A stretch of 11,910 nt of DNA from Spirogloea muscicola (lineage: Eukaryota; Streptophyta; Zygnematophyceae; Spirogloeales; Spirogloeaceae), in NCBI GenBank assembly GCA_009602725.1, contig WELB01000068.1:101778-113687 (forward strand), given 5' to 3'. Of the stretch, positions 1 to 9,001 are shown piece after piece. How positions within the stretch are numbered: the first letter of the stretch is position 1; each line of letters starts with the position of its first letter. Both the position numbers and the translations under genes were made by a program. The notes under the pieces were generated by a model that saw only the letters and a program-made list of their open reading frames with translations, searched no databases and was not told where the DNA came from.

Positions 1-45
1 CGGCGGCGGCGGCGACGGCGGCGGCAGCGGCGGCGGCGGCGACGC
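1..45. repeat. interrupted (CGG)n trinucleotide repeat at the start of GSTZ1
   Basis: The first 45 bases are CGG units with a few GAC and CAG interruptions, ending two bases before the putative ATG at 47. The repeat runs off the window edge. Its position suggests a 5' UTR (or a translated Gly-rich leader if the true start lies upstream). Similar GC triplet runs lie near the 5' ends of the other genes in this window. Confidence 0.8.
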
Positions 46-46
46 C

Positions 47-2768
47 ATGGCCGCCGTAAGCGAAGGGCCGCGCGCCAGGCCCTCCTCTGACGTCGCCCCT
101 CGTCTCCTCTCAGCTGCCGCTGCCGGCTCGCTCGATACCAAGCCGGCAGCTCCCACCTAGCCGGCGCCGCAGAAACCAGCTGACGACGACGACGACGGGC
201 CGTCTGGCCCCAGTCGCGCGCCACAGCCCGTCTGCGTGGCAGTGCAGGGCCTCTAACGTCTCAGCGACGTCGATAGACGGCACTGGAGACGGACTGCCCA
301 TCACTTGTAAGCGGATGGCTGATGGCTGACGGCTGCCGTGGGCCGCGCCTGTGACAGTACCAGCAGATCACGCTCTACTCCTACTACCAGAGCTCGTGCT
401 CCTACCGCGTCAGGATCGCGCTGAATCTCAAAGGTCCTTCTCCTCTCTCGCAGCTCTAGAAGAGAACAAATTCGGTGTGATATGACGAGGGTCATCACCG
501 AATGCGCCACTAGTGGCTTGGACCTTGCATGATGCACATAGTCGTCGCTCTTTGTGTATTGGGCTGTCGGCGGTAATGTTGGCTGGTGTCGTCTGAGTAC
601 AGCCCGTGAACCATGCATGTGCACCAGTCAATTGATCTGGAAAATCAGACTGTCAATATGCCCTTGCTCCCTACACTGACCGATATTGTACTGGGTCATG
701 CCGAATGCTTGATGTCAATCTGCTCAAAGGCAAGCCGACGCAGTTGACAAGTCTCACACTCATCCTGTCGACTTATCTCAGGGTTGAAGTACAAGTATAT
801 TGCTGTCAATATTCACCCCAACACCAACGAGCAGGTGTCAGATGGTAAGTTGTGAACATGGGTTGGAGTTGTATGCTTGCAGCCATTGCCTATCTATTAA
901 GAGCCTGCCTGGCTTAAGCGCTAGATAAGAGATATATTGAAGCTCTCCACTGGCGGCCAGCAAGGCTACCCATCTCCTTATGACCGCTTGAGACAAATGG
1001 AGGCTCATGCTACCTCTCTACTTGCGCTGTGTCAACCGGCAGACTTCAAGAAGGTCAACCCCGCAAGTATGGTCCCAGTGCTGGTGGTCGACGACCACTT
1101 ATTGTCGGAGTCCACGGCCATTTGTGAGGTTGCTCTGAAGTGCTGGCTTGCATGTCTTCCACTGTGCAATTACAATTCGGTACTGCTAGTCCTGTTATTG
1201 AAATGTATGTCCATCAGTCGTCTGCTCCTTTAGACAGGTTGACATAGCCAAATCAGAGCTAAGCCATCACCTTCTTGCTGCAAAGGGAAACATGCTTTTG
1301 AAGTAGGTATAACTCTGCTTAGCGTGTCATAGCATGTCATAGCTGATTATAGCTTGTTCTTCAGTGGAAGCTGCTGATATGGTCCTTCTTCTCTTTGGTA
1401 GCTTCTTGAAGAGAAGTTTCCTGATCCTCCAATCCTGCCCTCGGACGTGTATAAGAGGGCTCACGTACGCAAGGTGGGACGCTTTGTCCAATGGAAGCGT
1501 GCTTGTTCCTTTTGCAGCATTCACACTGGCATGGGCTGTGCATTTGCCACTAAAGATAATCGATTGCTGCTTCACATCTTCTCAGCAGTCAAAGTTTCGG
1601 TCCTTAAGAAGTGCTGAAGAAGCATAGCTTGGGGCCATGTCTCACAGGTCGTCCAGATTATCAATGCTGGGATCCAACCTCTTCAAGGCAGTGGTGTGGT
1701 GGTGAGCTTGCAGTGAAAGCCTTGATGTCTCTGCAAGTTGCCCTTATGCAAATGTCACATCACAGCATGGCTCCTGGCTGCAAACCTCATATCTCATCTA
1801 GTGTACACGAATATCACCTGGCCAATACTACATGGCAGGCTTATGTCAAAGAGAAATATGGACAGGAAGATGTGATTCCTTGGTCACAGACGTGGATCAC
1901 CAAGGGCTTCGAGGGTCAGTCATTATCTCCTTCTTCTAGTCTACTGGACCACTTCTAACAGATACGATGATTATCAAGCTGTACTGTGTATATCTCGAGC
2001 AGGTCATCATAACCTTCTCAAATCCAGCTGTGGTTCTGGCAAGCGTGCATCACAAGAAGTTCTGGGTGACACCGGACTCTTTGCATTACATGCACTGGGT
2101 TACCTCCTGCCTTGTCTTGCTGAAAGTCTATTAGTCCTACTCTTGTGCAGCACTGGAACAGTTCCTGCAGACGTCTGCAGGAAAGTATTGCTTTGGGGAC
2201 CAGGTGACAATGGTAAGTCTTCTTCTTATGGCTTGCACATTGCCAGCTGAGTAGTGCAGGAGCTTTCCTGCTGCCATGTGAAAGTACCTTGTGCTGGTGG
2301 AGGCAGCATGACAAATGCTTGCGCTGCAAGTGCTGTACAGGCAGACGTCTTCCTTGTACCCCAGGTGTTCAATGCACGACGTTTCGAGGTGGATCTGGTA
2401 ATCGCACATGCCTGTGGCCAGACGTGCTTCAATTATGCCTCCTTATTACTATTTCTGCTAAAGTAAATGCACTTGCAGTGATCCATGTTGCAACTGCAAT
2501 TGCTTATCTAATATCAGCAAGTTATTCATCTGCTTTTGGCATCTCATTCTGAGCAGCAGGTGGAGAGCTGTTCGCTAAGTTCTCACTGCAGCAGGTCTTT
2601 ACTCTGAGCAAAACATCTTGAGTACATCCTGATTACCAATGTTGCTGTTGCTATCTGCATTGCCAGGCCAAGTATCCTCTACTGGAGCGCATCTCCAGTG
2701 CCCTTCTTGAGATACCTGAGTTCCAAGCGGCCTCCCCAAAAGAGCAACCGGATGCGCCCAAGTCATAA
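47..2768 (+). CDS. GSTZ1: maleylacetoacetate isomerase / zeta-class glutathione S-transferase, 10 exons
   Basis: This enzyme uses glutathione to convert maleylacetoacetate to fumarylacetoacetate in tyrosine and phenylalanine breakdown, usually in the cytosol. Coding exons read from the sequence: 47-55, 364-433, 782-844, 1043-1128, 1402-1473, 1648-1701, 1839-1914, 2151-2212, 2341-2397 and 2667-2768 (TAA). All nine introns are GT..AG and the phases join cleanly. The 216-residue product matches the usual family length. The N-terminal thioredoxin-like domain carries the catalytic SSCS motif (residues 13-16) in LYSYYQSSCSYRVRIAL, then NPASMVPVL (cis-Pro loop) and SESTAICE (glutathione site). The helical C-terminal domain has NAGIQPLQ, ITKGFEALEQ, GDQVTMADVFLVPQV and the closing KEQPDAPKS. 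Where relatives have EYLEE this protein has ELLEE. The start is the ATG at 47, which is followed at once by a GTAAGC donor. The reading frame is open upstream to the window edge, so a longer Gly-rich N-terminus cannot be excluded. The exon 2 donor (GTCCTT) is weak. Confidence 0.96.
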
Positions 2769-3534
2769 TGTGGAACTCCTCCCCCAGACGACATCATATT
2801 TGCAATTCAACACTGTGAGCTTGTAGCATGCCATGCTATGAGAGAAGTCTTTACCAAATGCTTCCTGGAGCAACTCAAAGAGACAAGCATTCAAAATATG
2901 CTGCTCTCAAGCGTCAGTCATTGTTAAGTGGTGAATGACCTGACATTGTAAAAGTAAGAAGTACGATTGGCAAAGTCCTGCATTCGCAATCTTTCATACT
3001 TGTGAACAAGTGTCCAGCCACCACGGCCACCATTGTAATCTGAATCAGCTGCCAGGTATGCTAATGTCGCTGTGGATCATTCAAAGTCGTAGTTGTCCAT
3101 CTCAAAGCTATGAAAATTGCTCAAAATCCGAATGATGGTCTTGATCACTGTGGCCAAGCAATGGCATAGGTATTACGTATGCTTGACCGCAAGTGTCAGA
3201 GCGAGCAGTGCATGATGACAACATGCACTTCCAGAGAAGCATGCTCCTCTACAAACAGGGCAGACTACAAACCCCACCACCTCTCCCCCAGCAGAAAATA
3301 GTGGAGAGTGGCTGTACATTTCTGGTCTGCGTCAGAAGTCTGAGTGCAGGTGAAACATAGCGCAGCCGCATGCCTCTGACTTCTAAAAGGACGTGCACTG
3401 CAAAGGTTGTAGCATGTACTTGGAGCTCACCAGAACTCCGCAAAAGTTGGTGCAAGACTGGGAGCGTCAAGAGCTTGTTGCACAAGTAGGGAACAAGACC
3501 TGCTGAGGAGAACCGTCAGGAAAAAATTAGAGTG
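2769..3534. other. intergenic / 3' UTR stretch without a recognisable gene
   Basis: The open frames here are short and show no family motif. The longest, on the minus strand (3249-3485), has no recognisable domain and no splice context. The stretch probably holds the 3' UTR of the isomerase gene and the 3' UTR of a convergent minus-strand gene ending at 3535. Confidence 0.5.
2947..2951 (+). terminator. possible polyadenylation signal TGTAA downstream of GSTZ1
   Basis: TGTAA lies about 180 bases after the isomerase stop codon, and a second copy is at 3034-3038. TGTAA is the common polyadenylation signal in chlorophyte algae such as Chlamydomonas. Its use here rests on the inferred lineage and on position alone. 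Confidence 0.25.
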
Positions 3535-3608
3535 TTATTTGAGTTTAGGTCGCCCATCTTTCTCAATCGCGCCTTCAATCAGAATCTCATCATCCGGCTC
3601 TCTTCCTA
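3535..3608 (-). other. candidate terminal exon with acidic-basic tail
   Basis: After a strong acceptor (pyrimidine-rich, ending CCCCCAG) the minus strand reads REPDDEILIEGAIEKDG, then RPKLK and TAA at 3535-3537. The other two frames stop early. The charged tail fits a C-terminus facing the cytosol, matrix or stroma. Joined directly to exon 3833-3924, the phase would give an immediate TAG. A linking exon at 3738-3777 (acceptor CCCAAG, donor GTGTGC) would restore the frame. Confidence 0.4.
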
Positions 3609-6600
3609 CTGGGGGCAAAACAAGCACAAGTCATCTAGAGGATGTCATTGCAGGGCAACAGCAGATTGATCACTGCAACTGACTCGCAATTTGTCAAAAC
3701 CCCTCGTAACCTGGATGTACTCAGCATTGTGGCACACCCCTAATGGACAATATACAAGGCTTGATGTTCCTCAGAGACTTGGGTATAAGGCTAGTCGTCA
3801 ATCTTGCTAGAAGTCCGTTGGAGCTCGCTCACTTTTCTCATCCTTGGAACATACTTAGAGCTCAACAAAGCACCATACATGAGCACAACTAGAGCAGCTG
3901 ATGTAACAAGGTAAGCCCCTCCAACTATCCCGGGATCAATTTACATCAATAAGTGCATATGCCTGCCTCATAATGAAGACAGATAGTCGTAAACTTGCAC
4001 AGCTGGTGAAGCCCATGACAACCCTATCCTAGCGCTCAGTGGAAGAAGAAGTCGTCTAGGTTTGTGGCGCACGTGGTGCATGACCTCTTGCCACCGGCCC
4101 GTTCAGGGCAGATTACATCTTCGCGCTTTCCTACGACTCATGGCATGCGACCTTTGACCAGCATTGCATGTTTGAACATGTGAGGCGAGGGGCGTCATGC
4201 ATGGGAAAAGGCTCTTCTGATCAGGAGAATTGCAGACCGGGTATGCCGTACGGATATTGCAGAGTCCAAGACTCACCAACTTGAAGGAAATGGGACCGGG
4301 ATGCTGCAGCCTTAGGATGAAAACGTCACCCATGATGAGCATCGCCATAGCAATCGCTTCTTCTGCCAGCAAAGAGCACGTGTTATTCAGAATCACACCC
4401 AGATGTAGCCAACATCCGACGCAGGAGCAGCAGTCATAGAGCTGGACCTGTCTTTAATTGTTGACCATTATGCTCTTTGAAGGTTAACTAAGGAGAAACA
4501 AAATTGCAATCTTTGCACCTCCACTCCTACCTTCATGACTGGGCAACATCATCGAAGAGACTGTACATAAAACAGACTGTAATGAATCCTGACAGAAGCT
4601 TTTCCACCAGTTAGCTTCTTACTATATCAATTGCCACTACACAGGTCGGGCAGAGTGTTGTGCTGAATGACACAAATGTGCTGAATGCGAAAGGCCAACG
4701 CAGACATTTGGGAAGGTCGGCGGTGGTGAGTAGCATCAACAAGTAGCTCTAGCAAGGACTTAAATTGTTCAAACTCAAGCTTACCAGAAGCAGAACAGAG
4801 TGTTGCCTTGCGTGACCTTGACCTGACAATTTGCGACCCTAACTATCGCAAGAGAAGGCAAGGCAATCAAAGCAAATTGGTTGCTTGTGCCTTGATTGGC
4901 AACAATTCGCCAAACACTTATGAACAAGACTCAAGTTCCTCTTTGACCTCAGAGTGTGTAACATAGACATTCACTTCATCAGCCCCGAGGGACTTCAGTG
5001 AAATCCGCTTTTATATCATCAATGGTCCTTGCATTCGGTGAGTGGCAAAGTCACTAGATTATCAAGTCAAGATATGATAATCATGACGGGAATATATGTT
5101 ATGCTTCAGAATGAGCTCCCAAAGGACGTCAAATACTGACTCAAGTGGACTTAGAAGTTTTCCAGCAAATACGACTGGCATGGTGCTCAGGCAAAAGCAT
5201 CTACGTTCAGCGGGCAGCCCAAGGGTAGCCCTCGTACAAGAGGTGTCAGATAGCATAAGTACTCCTCATTGCACCCACTCTAAGCAGGATCCAGTCTTGC
5301 AGACGTGCCTATGTGAGAGATCTTCCCATAAAAGCCCAAGAGCACATAGAGACCACATATAGACCATGCTGATCATGAGGCAGCATAGAAGAAGTGGGAA
5401 TCACCTATGTGCAGCATTCATTGCACCAGTGCAGAAGATACACAAGCATCCCAAGCCGAGCCTTGGAGCATGGCAAAGACAATCATCCTCGAACTGCAGC
5501 AGCTCAGGTGACCACAAATGCCACAGCATGCGTCAGCATCACTAGTCTGTGTTATGTTAGCTCTAGCTCTAGCAAGTACAACAGTTTGTGTGTTTGTGCG
5601 CACATCAGGGGGCGTGTGCCAACGTTGTAGGCCCGCACAACCATGATGGCAGTTGGCGGGAGGATATGCAGTTGGAAGTCCTGCTGTGGCCCAGTCATTT
5701 CATACCCCCGCCACCATCACATCTCTGTGGAGGGGCTCAGAGGAGGGCAAGCCAAGCACTACACTAAGAGCGGCTGCCTGGGGACCAAGCACTGTGCAGC
5801 ATCACAACAACTTCAATCAACCTGACAAGCTGGGTATAAATGCTGCTGAGAAATGACCAACACATGTATAGAGCCTCAGCAAAGAGCTTCTTGTGACGGT
5901 TGATTGCAAGAAAGAAACTTGAGCAGATGGCTCAGTTGTGGCGAAGGTGTTAGTTCGATTCGTGCCAGCAACTTCCTCACTGCCACTCAGAAGAGGGAGC
6001 TTGGAGATCATCAAAGCCACCAGGACTGCTCAGTCCCACACAAAGCCTGTGTTACTACAAAGTACTATGAAAAGCTCATGCCTTGCTACCAATGCCATGT
6101 GCTCACCGTTAGTGCAGCAACTGCTCTGCTAGCCTCCTCAGCAGCTCGCAAGGTTGGTGGATGTATAAGAGTAGCTACTACCTACATAGACAAGGCACAT
6201 CAAAGGACTGTCAGGCAAGTAGCAAGCTGACTCACTGTGAGCAGATCACACACAGAACTGCAACTTGACAGCAATCCAGAAGCACATGTGCACAGCGAAT
6301 GTGTCTGTCTACAGCATGCGACATCATTTGCTAATGCATCGGAGGGAATCCGAATGACTGTGCTTCATCATCCACATTCTGAGCACCAAACGCATGGAGC
6401 TAATTTTGCATCCATGTCTTCTAATTCTTTAGACTGGCTGTAGCAAAGCATATCATTCTCCTCAGATTAGCTACAAGCGCTGGTCTTTGGTAATTTGTCA
6501 GCAACAGACAGCAAGTGCTCCGTTGCTCATAAACCTCAGAAACCTCAACGCACTTTGCTGTGACAACCACTTGATAATACAGCAATACCATCTAAGTTGC

Positions 6601-6698
6601 TCCCAGGTCTACGCGGACAACCGCAGGTCTCAGACATCCAAGGAAACACCGCATCAGGACTCAAACCCCGGCAAGGGCGAGAACTCTTGGGCGGCCAC
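3535..6698 (-). CDS. candidate intron-rich gene (one or two) of unknown product
   Basis: I do not recognise a product. The minus strand contains short open segments with plausible AG..GT borders: 6107-6144, 5721-5777, 4785-4842, 4623-4680, 4399-4447, 4277-4310 (or 4277-4362), 4036-4130, 3833-3924, 3738-3777 and 3535-3608, with a weaker one at about 6668-6698. Several neighbours join in phase: 6107-6144 with 5721-5777, 4785-4842 with 4623-4680, 4399-4447 with 4277-4310, and 4277-4310 with 4036-4130. The whole set does not assemble into one unambiguous model. Two stops (TGA 4036-4038 and TAA 3535-3537) suggest either two genes or a wrong exon. Most segments are hydrophobic or Ala-rich, which suggests an organelle or membrane protein. 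The GC-repeat island near 7420-7500 is the natural 5' end. Single exons could be chance open frames inside introns, so the outline is tentative. Confidence 0.35.
3833..3924 (-). other. candidate exon encoding one transmembrane helix
   Basis: The minus strand, after GGATAG and before a GTGAGC donor, encodes 30 residues with only one open frame: GGAYLVTSAALVVLMYGALL followed by SSKYVPRMRK. This is a hydrophobic helix of about 18 residues ending in a basic cluster, as in a single-pass membrane protein with the following residues on the cytosolic or stromal side. I recognise no family. Confidence 0.42.
4036..4310 (-). other. candidate exon pair with a Cys-rich C-terminal motif
   Basis: Exon 4277-4310 (acceptor TTCATCCTAAG, donor GTGAGT) and exon 4036-4130 (acceptor CGTAG) join in phase. 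They read AAASRSHFLQV, then GKREDVICPERAGGKRSCTT and CATNLDDFFFH before TGA. The spacing C-x10-C-x2-C could bind a metal, but I cannot name the family. An alternative acceptor gives exon 4277-4362 in another frame (EAIAMAMLIMGDVFILRL...). The two readings are exclusive. Confidence 0.3.
4623..4842 (-). other. candidate exon pair encoding a Cys-rich hydrophobic segment
   Basis: Exon 4785-4842 (acceptor CTTGCGATAG, donor GTAAGC) and exon 4623-4680 (acceptor TTTCGCATTCAG, donor GTAAGA) are separated by a 104-base intron and join in phase. They read RVANCQVKVTQGNTLFCF, then C, then TFVSFSTTLCPTCVVAIDI. The segment contains a CPTC dicysteine motif in a hydrophobic stretch. The splice signals are among the best in the region. 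The function is unknown. Confidence 0.33.
5721..6144 (-). other. candidate exon pair resembling an Ala-rich targeting or membrane segment
   Basis: Exon 6107-6144 (acceptor CCTTGCGAG, donor GTGAGC) and exon 5721-5777 (acceptor TGGTCCCCAG, donor GTGATG) both meet at phase 0. They read AEEASRAVAALT followed by AAALSVVLGLPSSEPLHRD. The second exon has only one open frame. An Ala-rich hydrophobic stretch of this kind occurs in thylakoid-targeting precursors and in membrane helices. The assignment is an inference from composition only. Confidence 0.35.
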
Positions 6699-6971
6699 TG
6701 CGAATGTTTTGAGAAACAAGCCTTAACGTTTCTCATCATCGACCTGCGACTGATGTACTTGAGCAGAGGAACTTCATACTGCAACTGGACTGTCATACTT
6801 GTTTCCCTTTGACACAGCCCTTAACCAACACTAGACCATAATGTCAGACGAGAAGAAGCATCCCATCTAGAAGCAAAGTAATAGAAGCACGGTGCTACAG
6901 AGCAACACAATCCTGAACAGAACCAAGCTTTCTAGATTGCCAGCCAGTGCAAACGACAGATGTAGCTGCCG

Positions 6972-7242
6972 TGACGTCATTGAACAGCAGTGCGTCAAGG
7001 GGCCTGGACTGCTCAGTTCAGCGGGGTTAGCAACATCCGTGGCAAGCCACCTTCAGCTCTGTTGAGCTTGATAATGTCGTGAAGTCATCAACGCAGATCC
7101 AGGACCCTGAACGTCCTCACCTGTCCAACTCTACCAACCAACGACTAACACCAAGGGCATGCCACTTAAGGTGGCATGGAGACTGGGAGCCGAAGCCGAG
7201 ATCGAGCTGACAGAACAGAGCGCGGCACGTGAAGTTACGTAA
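6972..7242. promoter_or_regulatory. cluster of ACGT-core palindromes and an inverted repeat
   Basis: Perfect palindromes TGACGTCA (6972-6979), CACGTG (7226-7231) and TTACGTAA (7235-7242) lie near a 21-base inverted repeat (7158-7178, 8-base arms CATGCCAC / GTGGCATG). ACGT-core palindromes are typical bZIP or bHLH binding sites. They sit a few hundred bases from the GC island, on the side of the minus-strand candidate gene. Whether they act as promoter, 5' UTR or first-intron elements is not known. Confidence 0.35.
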
Positions 7243-7420
7243 GCCGCTGCTTGGTACAGAAAGACACCGTGACAAGCGGCTACCGGCGTCAGGAGTTGGG
7301 ACCGAGAACAAGATGGAGCCGATATCTACCACGCCAGTAGGAGGCGGCGCGGGCGCTGCCGTTGACCCGGCCCAAGGGGACCGCCTGCGAGCGAGCTGAG
7401 AAATGGAGGGGCCCCGAAGA

Positions 7421-7497
7421 GCGGGCGGCGGCGGGGGCGGGGGCGGCGGCGGCGGCGGCGGCGCCGGGCCATGGCGGCGGCGGCGGCGGCGCGGGGA
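7421..7497. repeat. (GGC)n repeat island, probable 5' end of the minus-strand candidate gene
   Basis: Two runs of GGC units flank a GCCATGGC palindrome (ATG on plus at 7471, on minus at 7470-7472). Neither ATG opens a convincing protein: the plus frame stops after about 15 codons and the minus frame gives a low-complexity Arg-rich peptide. By analogy with the other GC triplet runs here, this is more likely promoter or 5' UTR sequence than coding. Confidence 0.6.
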
Positions 7498-7968
7498 GAG
7501 GGCCGGGGGGTTGGGCTTTGATTTGGCCAAGGGAGAAAGACTCGTTTAGTAGAAGGGAAGTCGTCAGTGGGATGGACCCAATTCTTCGTTACTTAGGATC
7601 GACAACGGTTTGCAGGTGGCGGCGGCTGTGGCAGAAGTAAGAAGGAAAAAAGGAGAGAAGTGGCACTTTCAATTGGGGCAAGGGCTGTGAAAAGCCAGCC
7701 CGAAAAGAACTGACAAAATAAGGGGCGTGCCCATGGATGCACTGTCTCTCCCAGCCACCAGTCAATCTGGCCGCGCTTGCTTCCCCCGTCCTGACATAGC
7801 TTCTTCAGGCCCAGGCTTCGTAGCTGCTTCAGTGGGCTGGAGGCTTCTCTTGAGCCACTTCCTCTCGGGATGAGCCAATCGTGGGGAGAACTCCGTCAAC
7901 AAATAGCCCATGCGGCTCGTTGTCTGGAGGCTTCTTTTCCCCCTAGTCACGCCCCGACGCCGCCTTCG

Positions 7969-7999
<31 letters not shown>

Positions 8000-8147
8000 C
8001 GCAGCCGCCGCCGGCGGCAAGACCGGCGAAGCAGTCCTGCTTTGAGCGGGCTTTGGAACGCGGCCTCCAAGGGGCTCGTCTCTCGGCCTCCCTGCCGTCT
8101 GCCCGACTCGAGGCTCGTCTGGCTGGCGGCTCGTGGCCGGCAGGCCG
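7498..8147. promoter_or_regulatory. GC-rich probable divergent promoter and 5' UTR of CMC2
   Basis: No convincing coding region is seen. The open frames here come from GC-rich low complexity. A CCAAT motif lies at 7875-7879 on the plus strand, about 270 bases before the CMC2 start. The stretch lies between two triplet-repeat islands (7421-7497 and 7966-8017), so it may drive CMC2 to the right and the unidentified minus-strand gene to the left. Confidence 0.4.
7966..8017. repeat. (CCG)n trinucleotide repeat in the CMC2 5' region
   Basis: A run of CCG units, nearly perfect from about 7975 to 8001 and then broken by a CAG, lies about 130-180 bases upstream of the CMC2 ATG. It would be a 5' UTR repeat if transcription starts further upstream. 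Tracts of this kind readily change length. Confidence 0.8.
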
Positions 8148-8921
8148 ATGCATCCGCCCCTCGCGCTGCACAAGCACCCCCGCTGCGCCGACGTGAGGCC
8201 TTCCCACGAGCCCGCCGCTGTGATGCCCAGTCCCAAACGAGCTCACGAGTCAGCTCCTGAGCTTGAAGGGTTTTTACGATGAAGATCATCATTCGCTTCC
8301 GAGACAGTGTGCTTGACCAATTTCGCCTTTCAAAGTTAACGTAAATATCAACCTAAGCTAGTTCTGCTGGCCGTAACTCCCACACCGCCTCGAGTTGCGC
8401 GCAGATTATCCTCAAGTTCAAGGCGTGCCACGAGGAGCACCGGTACGCCAAGTTCTTTGGCGCCTGCAATGACTTCAAGGCTGCACTCGACCGCTGCTTC
8501 CGTGAAGAGGTGCTCCCACCAGCTCTCTTCGGGCAACGCACTGTGGTTCCCTTGTCCGCTTTTAATTAGTGCCTTCCTGAGGCGACAGCTTGGGCAGCAG
8601 GACACCTAGCAAGTCTGGGCGCTGATTTGATTAAGTTGGGAGGTTTAGCAGTGCTGCCAAGCCAACAGGTTGCTGCTGCGCGCTGTCAGTTGTCAGCGTC
8701 TCTTCCCGGCCAGCTCTTGTGCTGAGGTTATGCTTGCGTGATTTCTCTAAATGCCCTCTGAGGTGCTCTACTGAGCTATATTGTTTGTTCATCAAGTGGT
8801 GCAGAAGGCTGAGAAGCGGAAGGTGAACTTTGAGAACAGCAAGCGGTCGCAGGAGAGGCTGCGGGCCGGGAAGGTCGCCAGGGCCACTGCCACTGTGACG
8901 CCGTCAAGCGGTGCTGGTTAG
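8148..8921 (+). CDS. CMC2: COX assembly mitochondrial protein 2 (twin CX9C), 3 exons
   Basis: CMC2 proteins act in the mitochondrial intermembrane space in assembly of cytochrome c oxidase; twin-CX9C proteins are imported by the Mia40 pathway. Exons are 8148-8192, 8405-8509 and 8805-8921 (TAG), joined at phase 0 with clean GT..AG introns of 212 and 295 bases. The 88-residue product starts MHPPLALHKHPRC, the family's hallmark MHPxLxxHxH opening. It has two CX9C pairs, C13/C23 and C36/C46, twelve residues apart, with KFFGACND between them as in animal CMC2. The C-terminal part is basic and low in conservation, and a little longer than the human protein (79 residues). The start is fixed by the conserved MHP opening. 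A CCG repeat lies upstream. The next gene begins 80 bases after the stop on the same strand. Confidence 0.93.
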
Positions 8922-9001
8922 GTGCAGCCCCGCTTTTGAGCTGCCAAGCTCAGCATGATTGCAGTGAACACAAGAGGGCTTCAGCTGCTCAGTCCCTCCA
9001 G
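8922..9001 (+). other. 80-base spacer between CMC2 and PPCDC
   Basis: The spacer holds no TGTAA or AATAAA polyadenylation motif and no obvious promoter. An upstream ATG at 8955 opens a 24-codon frame that ends at the TGA at 9027-9029, out of frame with and overlapping the PPCDC start at 9002. So short a gap leaves little room for separate 3' and 5' UTRs. Confidence 0.6.

Noticed and set aside
4921-5040. Minus-strand segment reading SLGADEVNVYVTHSEVKEEL, resembling the GA.xV.xYVTH stretch of PRPP synthetases
   Set aside because: Two overlapping frames look equally coding, no convincing acceptor and donor pair fits, and no other part of a PRPP synthetase is present nearby.
5641-5684. Additional minus-strand exon reading QDFQLHILPPTAIM
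   Set aside because: The intron separating it from the exon ending at 5721 would be only about 37 bases, and its donor (GTTGTG) is poor.
5925-5965. Box A-like (TGGCTCAGTTG) and box B-like (GTTCGATTC) motifs suggesting a tRNA gene or tRNA-derived element
   Set aside because: The two boxes are only about 22 bases apart, leaving no room for an anticodon arm, and the bases flanking the putative T-loop do not pair.
6657-6690. T-arm-like GGTTTGAGTCC on the minus strand
   Set aside because: It lacks the invariant C of the T-loop, its stem pairs poorly, and no cloverleaf can be drawn around it.
7117-7530. Minus-strand Pro-rich open frame as the first exon of the hidden gene
   Set aside because: It ends at a good GTGAGG donor, so a transcribed first exon is possible. 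However, the protein is repeat-driven and shows no recognisable targeting or domain sequence, so I did not call it coding.
7762-8292. Minus-strand Arg-rich open frame of 176 codons, and overlapping plus-strand frames across the CCG repeat
   Set aside because: These are low-complexity products of the repeat, and they overlap the CMC2 first exon, which is fixed by its conserved protein sequence.
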